Shown in pieces: positions 1-6,393 of a stretch of 14,595 nt of DNA. The notes beneath the pieces are model-generated. The model saw only the letters and a list, made by a program, of their open reading frames with translations, was not told the DNA's origin and did no database searches. The stretch comes from an uncultured Clostridia bacterium. GTDB taxonomy: Bacteria > Bacillota > Clostridia > Oscillospirales > Ruminococcaceae. Positions within the stretch are counted from its first letter, which is position 1. Every line of letters begins with the position of its first letter. Both the position numbers and the translations under genes were made by a program. The stretch covers positions 1-14,595 of the forward strand of contig CAMWVO010000015.1 of NCBI GenBank assembly GCA_947177695.1, in the 5' to 3' direction.

Positions 1-142
1 GCGAGCTGGGCTCAGCTCGACCAGCTTTAGTCGGCGGCTTCGCCGCCGAAGTACTCCGACAGTAGTCGCGTAAATCCAAATTTATACTTTCCGACAGTCT
101 GAAACAGACGCGTTCCAACGTCAGTTTTCCATATAGTGTTTA
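1..142 (-). other. Structured region downstream of the ABC operon
   Basis: No gene is supported here. Read on the minus strand, it follows the stop codon of the last permease gene and is full of small symmetries. There is an inverted repeat GTCTG-TTT-CAGAC (97-109), an 8 bp GC-rich hairpin with a three-base loop (31-49), and a 7 bp palindrome CGAGCTG/CAGCTCG with a four-base spacer (2-19). A direct repeat of the type TACT(TT)CCGACAGT occurs at 52-63 and 85-98. This could be the 3' untranslated end of the ABC operon with stacked terminator-like hairpins, or part of an intergenic repeat. No clear T-run follows any of the hairpins, so termination is not certain. Confidence 0.4.
31..49 (-). terminator. 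Possible terminator hairpin after ABC operon
   Basis: An 8 bp perfect stem (TCGGCGGC with GCCGCCGA) closes on a three-base loop. It lies about 95 nt downstream of the last permease gene on the minus strand. It is GC-rich and stable, but the bases after it on the minus strand (ACTAAAGC) are not a T-run. It may therefore be a mRNA 3' end-stabilising hairpin or part of a repeat, not a classical intrinsic terminator. Confidence 0.35.
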
Positions 143-772
143 TTATCTGCTGTTTCTTATGTGTACTGCCGCAGACCCCGCAGCTATGGCAATGACCGAA
201 AGGGCAAGACTTCCGTACTTGTAGGAAAAGTCCATGCCAAGCGTCATTGAAAAAATGCACGCCGCTCCAAGCTGTTCTTTCATAGCGTAGCTTGCAAGAT
301 AGTATATCACCGCCGCCATATAGCCTGCGGTTACGTTATCGCTTACTCCTGCGAAAAAGAACCCCACGCTTCCCAGAAGCAGCGCGGAGGCGTAACCTCC
401 CGCAAAGTGTTTCCATGTTACCGCGCTTTCGCAATGCTTCATTGTCAGTACCATTGCTCCCACCACGACTGCAAGCGCAATGGCGGAATAAATTATCCTT
501 ACAAGGCAGACGGACAGATATCCCGTCCGCTTGGAGCGTATCAGGTCGCGGACGTTTTTGTTCTGCTCGGGATAAAATATCGGCGTCAGGAGGAACGCTC
601 CCGCAAAGGAAAGCAAGTACTCCAGCGGCTGAGCCGCGCTGCGCTCCGTCAGGGAACTTATGCTGAATATCGTCGGCACCGCAAGGGCGATGGCGCAGGC
701 TATGGCAAAGTGCGGCAGAAAATTATACCGAAGATTTACGGAAACTATTTTTGCCTGACGGGAAAAGTCCAT
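143..772 (-). CDS. ABC-2-type transporter permease-like membrane protein
   Basis: This is a 209-residue integral membrane protein with about six hydrophobic helices (near residues 19-39, 50-67, 87-110, 124-143, 147-165 and 186-204) and a short basic C-terminus. The cytoplasmic-looking stretch between helices 2 and 3 (about 69-92) has the pattern DLIRSK...R. The larger permease encoded just upstream has a very similar stretch (DLIYSRK...R), so the two are probably related membrane subunits of one ABC-2-type transporter. The ATG at 772 overlaps the end of the preceding gene by 50 nt and has an AAGGAGG ribosome site about 10 nt upstream, inside that gene, so translational coupling is likely. It is the last gene of the ATPase-permease-permease operon. 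No substrate can be read from the sequence; export of a lipid, peptide or drug is typical for such sets next to a two-component system. Confidence 0.75.
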   Translation of the reverse strand: MDFSRQAKIVSVNLRYNFLPHFAIACAIALAVPTIFSISSLTERSAAQPLEYLLSFAGAFLLTPIFYPEQNKNVRDLIRSKRTGYLSVCLVRIIYSAIALAVVVGAMVLTMKHCESAVTWKHFAGGYASALLLGSVGFFFAGVSDNVTAGYMAAVIYYLASYAMKEQLGAACIFSMTLGMDFSYKYGSLALSVIAIAAGSAAVHIRNSR

Positions 773-1985
773 TCCATATCCCCCTCCTTTTCAGCTCGTA
801 AACGACTGCGGTCAGTCCAACAAGAACAAGAGCCAGTACCGTAAAGAACGTCCTGTTGAAAATAAACTGCGGCAGGGTGTTTTCAAACGCCTCATATTTG
901 TAAAGAGAATTGTGGCGGCAGACAAGGGTGAACGGCGCGATCTCACCCGTCAGACCGTCAGCGGACATAACGCTTTTCATCCACCATGCGCCCTGAACAA
1001 AAACCGCCAAAATCGGCGAGGACAGCTCCGTAACGAACATTCCCATTGCCGCCGCAAGCAGAACGTTTGGGATAAGCCATACCGCCGCAAGCTTTGGGAT
1101 AGCAAGCATGTCAACTGTAAAGTCGGGATAGCGGGAGGACACGGAAATATTCGCCATTACAACCGTGACCGCGGCGGGTATGAGCATTACCGTTACAAGG
1201 GCGGCAAAGCGGGTAAACACCAGTCTTAGAGAGGAAATTTTCCGCGAGTAGATAAGGTCGCTCATGCGGGATTTTCTGTCAAGGCTGACCAATGCCGCCG
1301 CAACGAAAACAGGCATTACCGCAAGGTCTATTCCCGCATAGTCGCAGAAAAGCCGCGCGTATGCTCCCGTGACCTTTTCGTCGTAAATAATGTGATTATA
1401 ATCCGCAAGAGCCTCCTCATAGGTTTTGGGAACTCTCGAATAATACCGCGAGATACCGCTCTCGCCGTAGTAAGAGCCGCCGCCGATTATTTTGTCCGTC
1501 TTGTCCATAAGCTCGCGGAAGCGTTCGTAGGTAAGGCTTTCGGGTACGGCTATCTCGGGAATTACCTGTTCATGATAGCCCAGAATGAGGTCTCCGTTTT
1601 CGTCGGGAACGTAGCTGAAGCCCTCGGGGACATAATCGTTAAAGCCGTCAAGCTCCTCAGGGGTAAGTCCCGTAAGCTCGGTTATTATTTCCGCAAGTGC
1701 GGTTTTCTTTTTTTCGGTAAGCGTTACTTTTTTGTAAAATCCCATAGGATATGTGGTAAACTCTCCCGACATATATTCGCCCACAAGTCCGTCTATGGCG
1801 TTGGGCATAAGCGTTTCGGGAATAAGCTTATCTGTGTAGCCGTATTCGCCCGACGACTTCGACGGAGCTGGTTCGGGCGCTGACGTATCGCTGTCAAACT
1901 GGGAGGTGTACATTGCAAAAACCACAAAAACATAAAGCAGGAACGTTATGGAAAACACTGCTTTTTTGCACTCTTTAAAGAACAT
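723..1985 (-). CDS. ABC transporter permease with large extracytoplasmic domain
   Basis: This 420-residue membrane protein is probably the main permease of the ABC transporter. It has one helix near the N-terminus (about 11-26), then an extracytoplasmic region of roughly 190 residues (about 27-216) rich in Tyr, Glu, Ser and Pro. Some five further helices follow (near 217-235, 256-280, 297-319, 322-337 and 376-396) and a basic tail. This one-helix, large-outer-domain, multi-helix layout is that of ABC-2 permeases that move or sense something at the cell surface. The start ATG at 1985 shares one base with the stop of the ATPase gene (TGATG) and has a GGAGGTGA site 7-8 nt upstream, so the two are translationally coupled. 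I do not recognise the outer domain and cannot name a substrate. Confidence 0.75.
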   Translation of the reverse strand: MFFKECKKAVFSITFLLYVFVVFAMYTSQFDSDTSAPEPAPSKSSGEYGYTDKLIPETLMPNAIDGLVGEYMSGEFTTYPMGFYKKVTLTEKKKTALAEIITELTGLTPEELDGFNDYVPEGFSYVPDENGDLILGYHEQVIPEIAVPESLTYERFRELMDKTDKIIGGGSYYGESGISRYYSRVPKTYEEALADYNHIIYDEKVTGAYARLFCDYAGIDLAVMPVFVAAALVSLDRKSRMSDLIYSRKISSLRLVFTRFAALVTVMLIPAAVTVVMANISVSSRYPDFTVDMLAIPKLAAVWLIPNVLLAAAMGMFVTELSSPILAVFVQGAWWMKSVMSADGLTGEIAPFTLVCRHNSLYKYEAFENTLPQFIFNRTFFTVLALVLVGLTAVVYELKRRGIWNGLFPSGKNSFRKSSV

Positions 1986-2905
1986 CAGGACTCACCTCCC
2001 GCGCTTCCGTAAACGTCTTCGGAGCCGTACACGTCGCAGCCGTGTGAGTGCAGGCACCAGATATAAGCGTCCTCGCAGTTTGGCTCGGCGGGGAAAATAT
2101 TTTCGATATCCGGCTCGGTATCGGAGACTATCCGCACCGTTGTGTAGTCACCCTGCATAAGCATTCCCGTGACGATATAGCCGCTTTTTATCTGGGGCAG
2201 GAATTTCCTCTGCACCCGCACCGAAAAGACTTTGCCCTCGGCGTTTTTTATCAGCTCGGAGACAGTGCCTTTCCAGAGTATCTCGCCGTCGTTCATGATA
2301 GCGATATCCTCGCAGGCGGCTTCGATGTCCCCGACGATATGGGTGGAAAGAATAACTATCCTGTCCTCCGCGACTTCGCACAGCAGATTGCGGAAACGTA
2401 TTCTTTCCTCGGGGTCAAGACCCGCCGTGGGTTCGTCAACGATCAGGACTTTCGGGTCGTGCAGAAGCGCCTGAGCAATACCCATGCGGCGGTTCATTCC
2501 TCCCGACAAAGCTTTTACCTTAACGTGCTTGTGCTCGGAAAGATTTACCCTTTTAAGAAGAGCGTCTATCCGTTCTCTGCGGAGTTTTTTTGGCATTCCC
2601 GAAAGCGCGCCCAGATAGTCCAGAGCCTCGTAAATGCTCATGCCGCCGTACATGGCGAAGTCCTGCGGGAGATAGCCCGTAACGGCGCGAATTTCCTTTG
2701 CGTTTTCAATGGGTATCCCGCACACGGTGATTGAGCCGTCCCGCTTTTTGTGCAGAGCCGCAAGGGTTTTCATAAGGGTGGTCTTGCCCGCGCCGTTTCT
2801 TCCCAGCAGACCGAACATACCTTGGTTTATTGTCAGGCTGACATTTTTCAGAGCCTGTTTTTTTCCGTAAAATTTGTTTACGTTCTGGATCTCGATAACG
2901 TCCAT
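1985..2905 (-). CDS. ABC transporter ATP-binding protein
   Basis: This 306-residue ATPase energises the two permeases encoded directly downstream. The motifs are in order: Walker A GRNGAGKTT (residues 35-43), a Q-loop in LPQDFAMYG, the signature LSGGMNRR, Walker B VLIVDEPTAGLDP, and the switch His in STHIVGD. Beyond the nucleotide-binding domain lies a C-terminal region of about 85 residues, usual in ATPases paired with ABC-2 permeases, ending in an unusual Gly/Ser/Asp/Tyr-rich tail with a Cys-His-Ser-His-Gly-Cys run. The frame stays open for 121 codons further upstream, but that stretch has no recognisable protein character. The ATG at 2905 has an AAAGGAAG site at the right distance and begins the family's normal N-terminus (MDVIEIQNVNKFYG). 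The gene sits 125 nt after the histidine kinase gene, and that gap contains a long hairpin and a candidate promoter. Confidence 0.93.
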   Translation of the reverse strand: MDVIEIQNVNKFYGKKQALKNVSLTINQGMFGLLGRNGAGKTTLMKTLAALHKKRDGSITVCGIPIENAKEIRAVTGYLPQDFAMYGGMSIYEALDYLGALSGMPKKLRRERIDALLKRVNLSEHKHVKVKALSGGMNRRMGIAQALLHDPKVLIVDEPTAGLDPEERIRFRNLLCEVAEDRIVILSTHIVGDIEAACEDIAIMNDGEILWKGTVSELIKNAEGKVFSVRVQRKFLPQIKSGYIVTGMLMQGDYTTVRIVSDTEPDIENIFPAEPNCEDAYIWCLHSHGCDVYGSEDVYGSAGGES

Positions 2906-2920
2906 TTCAGTCTTCCTTTC

Positions 2921-3005
2921 AAAAAAATAATGCCGTAAAAAAGCTCTCCCGAGACGCAGATGTGTTTGTGTCCGCTCAGGTTCTGACCTTTTTACAGCAT
3001 TATTA
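2921..3005 (-). terminator. Long-stem hairpin with T-run between kinase and ABC genes
   Basis: On the minus strand, TAATAATGCTGTAAAAAGG (3005-2987) can pair with CTTTTTTACGGCATTATTT (2943-2925). Counting two G-U pairs, this gives about 18 consecutive base pairs closing a 43-base loop. A run of T follows immediately, down to 2921, and the ATPase ribosome site comes next. This is the form of an intrinsic terminator or attenuator that would stop transcription coming from the kinase gene. The loop holds a further small AGGT/ACCT hairpin. A candidate -10 sits at the upstream foot of the stem, so a transcript starting there would lack most of the 5' arm and could not form the full hairpin. Confidence 0.55.
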
Positions 3006-3033
3006 TAAAACCGCTTTTTCAACTTTTTATCTA
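3002..3033 (-). promoter_or_regulatory. Candidate regulated promoter of the ABC operon
   Basis: A perfect TATAAT -10 lies at 3007-3002 on the minus strand, about 100 nt before the ATPase start. No usable -35 hexamer is found at 16-18 bp (the 17 bp position reads ATAAAA). Instead, an A-rich motif TAGATAAAAAGTTGAAAA occupies 3033-3016, exactly the -35 region. It matches 15 of 18 bases of a motif in front of the response regulator gene. A good -10 without a -35 but with an activator-sized motif suggests a promoter switched on by the OmpR-type regulator encoded upstream. The motif overlaps the stop codon of the kinase gene. Confidence 0.45.
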
Positions 3034-4257
3034 TTTTTTCAAGGAAAATTCCGCCGTGACGTTTCCGCCGTTTATATTGGATAAAGTAAGTCTCCCGCCG
3101 CACTTCCCGCATATCACACGGCAAATGTACAGACCTAAACCGAAATGCTCGGAGCTGTCCTTTTCGCTGCGAAAAAACGGCTTTGTTCCCAGCCGCAGGG
3201 CTTCGGGAGAAAAGCCTTTCCCGTCGTCGCTGACGGAAACGCTGAGCATATCGTCGTAAACTATACAAACCGCAGTGACTTTGCTTTCCGCATATCTTGC
3301 CGCGTTGGAAACAAGATTCTCGTACACCTGAACGATAAGTCCCGCGTCGGCAAAAACGGTCTGCTTTTCACATCTGAAATCAAGGGAAAATTCCTTGTCC
3401 CCGAAATTTTTGCAGATAATATCTCCCGCCGAGTCAAGATTTTCTCTCAGCTCCTCTGTGTCAATCTCACAGGGGTCGGGAGCGATATCCTCTAATTTCT
3501 GCACGCTGTTCATGGTGGCGGTGTAGTTCTCCAAGCGGGATATCTGACTGCTCATGCTTGAAAGCACCGACAGCATTTTATCCCCGCTTATCTTTCCTGT
3601 GGGGACGTATTTTTCCAGATAATCCGTGTAGCCTTTAAGCACGGTAAGGGGAGTTCGCAGATCATGTGAAAACGCCGAGTTTAGACGCTTTCGTTCCTCA
3701 AGGGAACGCCACATCTCGCGGTTGCTTTCGTACAGCGCGGAGCGCATTTCCTCAAAGGCGGAGCAAAGCTGTCCCAGCTCGTTGCGCTTTTCGCACCATA
3801 TCTCAAAATCCAGATCGTTTTCGGAGATACGCTTTGAGGCATTCATCAGCATCCCGAACGGCTTTTTCAGCTCCCGCTCGTAGAAAATGATACCCGCCAA
3901 TCCCAGACAGAATATCACCCACAGCGGAATAAGCAGCACCTGCGCGTTGCTTATGATAAAATAAATATTTTTATGCTTTTGGTCAAAAAACGTTTTTTCG
4001 GTGTGATATACATAGACATTGCCGTCATACTCAACGCGTATTTCCGTATTGGAAATATCCTGTTCCGCCGCGCCCTTGGCATATTTTGTTCTGTACCAGT
4101 CCTGAACATAATTTGTGGCAACGCCTATCCCGAACGCTCCCGCAAAGGATATTGCCGCGCATATGGGCAGGTACAGAAAAAAGCTCCACTTTAGCGAGAA
4201 CGATCTTTTTTTGCCGAGCTTTCCGAACAAAAACGGCAGTTTTTTTATTTTATCCAT
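3031..4257 (-). CDS. Sensor histidine kinase, two-component system
   Basis: This 408-residue membrane sensor kinase pairs with the response regulator encoded just upstream. It has a basic N-terminus, a first helix at about 24-46, a short outer loop of some 60 residues, a second helix at about 106-126 and a HAMP-like linker (about 127-180). The dimerisation domain carries the phosphorylated His198 in FSHDLRTPLTVLKGY. The ATPase domain has an N box (ENLVSNAARYA, about 313-323), G1 (DDGKGF, 344-349) and G2 (GLGLYI, 373-378). The outer loop is too small for a typical ligand domain, so the signal may come from within the membrane or from the neighbouring transporter. The ATG at 4257 was chosen because a GGGGAATGGG stretch precedes it; this start overlaps the regulator gene by 13 nt. 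An ATG six codons upstream is the alternative. Confidence 0.93.
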   Translation of the reverse strand: MDKIKKLPFLFGKLGKKRSFSLKWSFFLYLPICAAISFAGAFGIGVATNYVQDWYRTKYAKGAAEQDISNTEIRVEYDGNVYVYHTEKTFFDQKHKNIYFIISNAQVLLIPLWVIFCLGLAGIIFYERELKKPFGMLMNASKRISENDLDFEIWCEKRNELGQLCSAFEEMRSALYESNREMWRSLEERKRLNSAFSHDLRTPLTVLKGYTDYLEKYVPTGKISGDKMLSVLSSMSSQISRLENYTATMNSVQKLEDIAPDPCEIDTEELRENLDSAGDIICKNFGDKEFSLDFRCEKQTVFADAGLIVQVYENLVSNAARYAESKVTAVCIVYDDMLSVSVSDDGKGFSPEALRLGTKPFFRSEKDSSEHFGLGLYICRVICGKCGGRLTLSNINGGNVTAEFSLKK

Positions 4258-4919
4258 TTGTATCCCATTCCCCATACAGTCTCGATTCTGGATTCGTTCA
4301 CGGCGGCAAGCTTTGTACGTATCCGTCTGATGTGCTCGGCTACAACGGAGCTGTCGCCCTCCGCGTCGTAGCCCCATATCCGCTCGTAGATACGCTCCTT
4401 GTCGAACACCTGACCCGCGTTCATCGAAAGAAGCTCGATTATCTCAAATTCCTTTTTCGGGAACTCCAGCGGCTTTCCGCCTGCGGTAACGGTCTTTGCG
4501 GAATAATCCACCGCAAGGCTTCCGAAAAATCTGACGTTCACCACACTGTCCGAAGAGGAACGCCTGTCCCGCCTGATATGAGCCGCAACCCGCGCTCCAA
4601 GCTCGTCTATGGAAAAGGGTTTTATTACGTAATCGTCCCCTCCGGCAGCAAAGCCTGCTATCTTGTCGCTGTCCTCTATCCGAGCGGTGAGAAAAATTAT
4701 GGGACAAGAAACATATTCACGCACAGTCCTGCACACCGTCAACCCGTCCGCGTCGGGCATATTGACGTCCAGCAGGATAATATCGGGATTTTTCCCCGAC
4801 TGTGAAATGGCTTCCCTGCCGTTCAGAGCGGTAATTATCTCGTAGCCGTTCATTTCAAAGTAGTCTTTGAGCATTGCAACGATGTCGGGTTCGTCGTCGG
4901 CGATAAGTATTCGGTACAC
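4245..4919 (-). CDS. OmpR/PhoB-family response regulator
   Basis: This 224-residue DNA-binding response regulator is the partner of the histidine kinase encoded next. The receiver domain (about 1-115) has the acidic pocket D8 D9, phosphorylated Asp51 in LLDVNMPD, the switch Thr78 in FLTAR and Lys100 in IKPF. The winged-helix output domain (about 128-224) ends in the family's usual WGMGYKW. The frame is open up to 4961, but the GTG at 4919 is the better start: it gives the normal N-terminus (YRILIADDEPD) and has AAAGGAG 8 nt upstream. The leader of about 150 nt holds a 10 bp hairpin. A direct-repeat motif overlapping its promoter resembles one before the ABC genes, which points to autoregulation. 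It is unlikely to be PhoB itself, because nothing phosphate-related lies next to it. Confidence 0.93.
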   Translation of the reverse strand: MYRILIADDEPDIVAMLKDYFEMNGYEIITALNGREAISQSGKNPDIILLDVNMPDADGLTVCRTVREYVSCPIIFLTARIEDSDKIAGFAAGGDDYVIKPFSIDELGARVAAHIRRDRRSSSDSVVNVRFFGSLAVDYSAKTVTAGGKPLEFPKKEFEIIELLSMNAGQVFDKERIYERIWGYDAEGDSSVVAEHIRRIRTKLAAVNESRIETVWGMGYKWIK

Positions 4920-4951
4920 GGCAAAAGCTCCTTTCGCTGAAAATAACGTGC

Positions 4952-4979
4952 ATGCCGCCATCTAAAGTGATGGCGGCAT
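4952..4979 (-). terminator. 10 bp perfect hairpin in the regulator gene leader
   Basis: ATGCCGCCAT and ATGGCGGCAT form a perfect 10 bp stem around an 8-base loop, 33 nt upstream of the regulator start codon and about 115 nt after the end of the GH27 gene. On the minus strand the stem is followed by GCACGTTATTTTC, so the T-rich part starts several bases too late for an ideal terminator. It may end read-through from the arabinose operon, attenuate the regulator mRNA, or be a protein-binding palindrome. Confidence 0.45.
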
Positions 4980-5080
4980 AATTTTGTTTCCGAGACGAGA
5001 GATACCTACGCACCGCCCGTTTGTCTAAACTACATTTAGTTTTATCCGCACGTTTTGTCCGATATTCACATTACCGCGAA

Positions 5081-5109
5081 ATTATCAACATTTTATCAAC
5101 TTTGTACAA
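5081..5109 (-). promoter_or_regulatory. Promoter and direct-repeat operator of the two-component operon
   Basis: On the minus strand, TTGTAC (5109-5104) is followed after 17 bp by GATAAT (5086-5081), a good sigma-A promoter about 155 nt before the regulator start. Overlaid on it is the direct repeat GTTGATAA-AAT-GTTGATAA (5100-5082), with an 11 bp period. This is the arrangement bound by dimers of OmpR/PhoB-type regulators. The element overlaps the last codons and stop of the GH27 gene. A very similar 18-base motif lies before the ABC genes at 3016-3033. Confidence 0.55.
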
Positions 5110-6361
5110 TTCTGAACGCTTTTGTTCCATGACTTCCTATCTTTACGGTGATTGCCTTGTCTGCGGAAAAGCTTTCCCCGCTCCACAATTCGCAGACCTT
5201 AACGCTGCCGTAAAGCTCCAGATCGGCAAGAGGAATTTCAATCTCACCATCGGTATCCCCTGCGTTGAATACCGCAGAATAGTGTCCTCCCTCACAGTCG
5301 GCGGCAGTCCACAGGATATACTCCGATCCGTCAACGGTTTTCCTCCACACCTGATGGGAATGGCGGGCGTTGCTGTGCATTTTCAGTATGGCTTCGTTGG
5401 TGAGAAGCTTCATTGTGAAATCGTCAAAGCCTGTCATTTCGCCGCCTATCATAAGGGGCGAACGGAAAATGCTCCACAGAGTAAGCATGGTTATCTGCTC
5501 GTTTTCTGTAAACTTGGTGCGGTTGGATTTGTCATAGTCCTGCAAAATAGGTCCTATGGGAAGCATATCCGCGTCGGGAAAATGTCCCATGCCTGTGTGG
5601 GTACACCACTTTTCCGCACGCTCAAACATGGCGTAGAGAAGCTCCCACTTGTCCCAGAAATCGTCGGTAATGCGCCACATATTTGATGTCTGCTTGTAAA
5701 GCTCTGCCTTTTCCAGAAGCGCAGGTCCGGGGGAAAGGCGCAGTACCATTTCCCGTCCGCAGCCTTTCAGGGCGTTGCTTAACATCACAAGTTCGGTCTC
5801 CTCATGGGGCATTTCGCGGCAGATGTCGTCCACCTTTATAAAGTCCACACCCCATGAAGCGTACAGCTCGAAAAGGCTGTCGTAGTACTCCTTTGCGCCC
5901 TCCTTTTCGGGATCGACGCCGTACATATCCGTGTTCCACTGGCAGATGCTGTTTGTCTTTGCGATCTGTCGGGCGGTCTTGTCCGTGCCTTTTATGGGCG
6001 TATTTTTATGCACCGCCTGTCTGGGAATGCCCCGCATGATATGTATGCCGAATTTAAGTCCAAGGGAGTGAACGTACTCCGCAAGGGGCGCGAAGCCCTT
6101 TCTGCCTGCCGCCGAGGGAAAGCGTTTTTCCGCAGGCACAAGGCGGGAAAATTCGTCCATGCAAAGGTCTGCAAAGGGCTCGTATTCATGGCTGGACGCG
6201 TTCGGCGCGCTCCACTGAATGTCCACAACAACATATTCCCAGCCGTACTGCTTCAGATGCTTCGCCATGAAGTCCGCGTTTTTTCTGACGGTCTCCTCGT
6301 CCACGGACGCACCGTAGCAGTCCCAGCTGTTCCAGCCCATAGGCGCTGTTGATAAATTCAT
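5096..6361 (-). CDS. GH27-family glycoside hydrolase (alpha-galactosidase-like)
   Basis: This 421-residue cytoplasmic enzyme of glycoside hydrolase family 27 removes alpha-D-galactosyl or possibly beta-L-arabinopyranosyl ends from oligosaccharides. It shows the family's MGWNSWDCYG start, the nucleophile Asp178 in FIKVDD and the likely acid/base Asp234 in WRITDDF. A C-terminal beta-sandwich of roughly 90 residues follows the barrel. There is no signal peptide. The usual paired aspartates before the conserved Trp (DDxW, which bind the sugar O4/O6 in the family) read D47-I48-Q-W here, so one of the two is lost and sugar specificity may differ. It is the last gene of the arabinose operon, 32 nt after a GH43 gene; AAAGGA lies 8 nt before the ATG. 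The arabinose context makes beta-L-arabinopyranosidase worth considering, but the family members with this signature are not clearly known to me. Confidence 0.88.
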   Translation of the reverse strand: MNLSTAPMGWNSWDCYGASVDEETVRKNADFMAKHLKQYGWEYVVVDIQWSAPNASSHEYEPFADLCMDEFSRLVPAEKRFPSAAGRKGFAPLAEYVHSLGLKFGIHIMRGIPRQAVHKNTPIKGTDKTARQIAKTNSICQWNTDMYGVDPEKEGAKEYYDSLFELYASWGVDFIKVDDICREMPHEETELVMLSNALKGCGREMVLRLSPGPALLEKAELYKQTSNMWRITDDFWDKWELLYAMFERAEKWCTHTGMGHFPDADMLPIGPILQDYDKSNRTKFTENEQITMLTLWSIFRSPLMIGGEMTGFDDFTMKLLTNEAILKMHSNARHSHQVWRKTVDGSEYILWTAADCEGGHYSAVFNAGDTDGEIEIPLADLELYGSVKVCELWSGESFSADKAITVKIGSHGTKAFRIVQS

Positions 6362-6393
6362 AACATCATTCCTTTTGGTATAATTTATTGCAG

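Noticed and set aside
27..260. A 77-codon minus-strand frame covering the end of the last permease and the hairpin region.
   Set aside because: It overlaps the permease in another frame, and its C-terminus is simply the translated GC-rich hairpin.
2906..3268. A 121-codon N-terminal extension of the ABC ATPase.
   Set aside because: It would overlap the kinase gene and the hairpin, has no protein character, and the ATG at 2905 has its own good ribosome site.
3031..4919. The two-component system as PhoR/PhoB because of the Pho-like box near 13640.
   Set aside because: Its own candidate operator (TTGATAA repeats) differs from TTAACA, and it adjoins ABC-2 transporter genes, not phosphate uptake genes.
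6379..6384. A TATAAT on the plus strand in the gap between the GH27 and GH43 genes.
   Set aside because: It points against all genes there, with no matching -35 and no downstream plus-strand gene.
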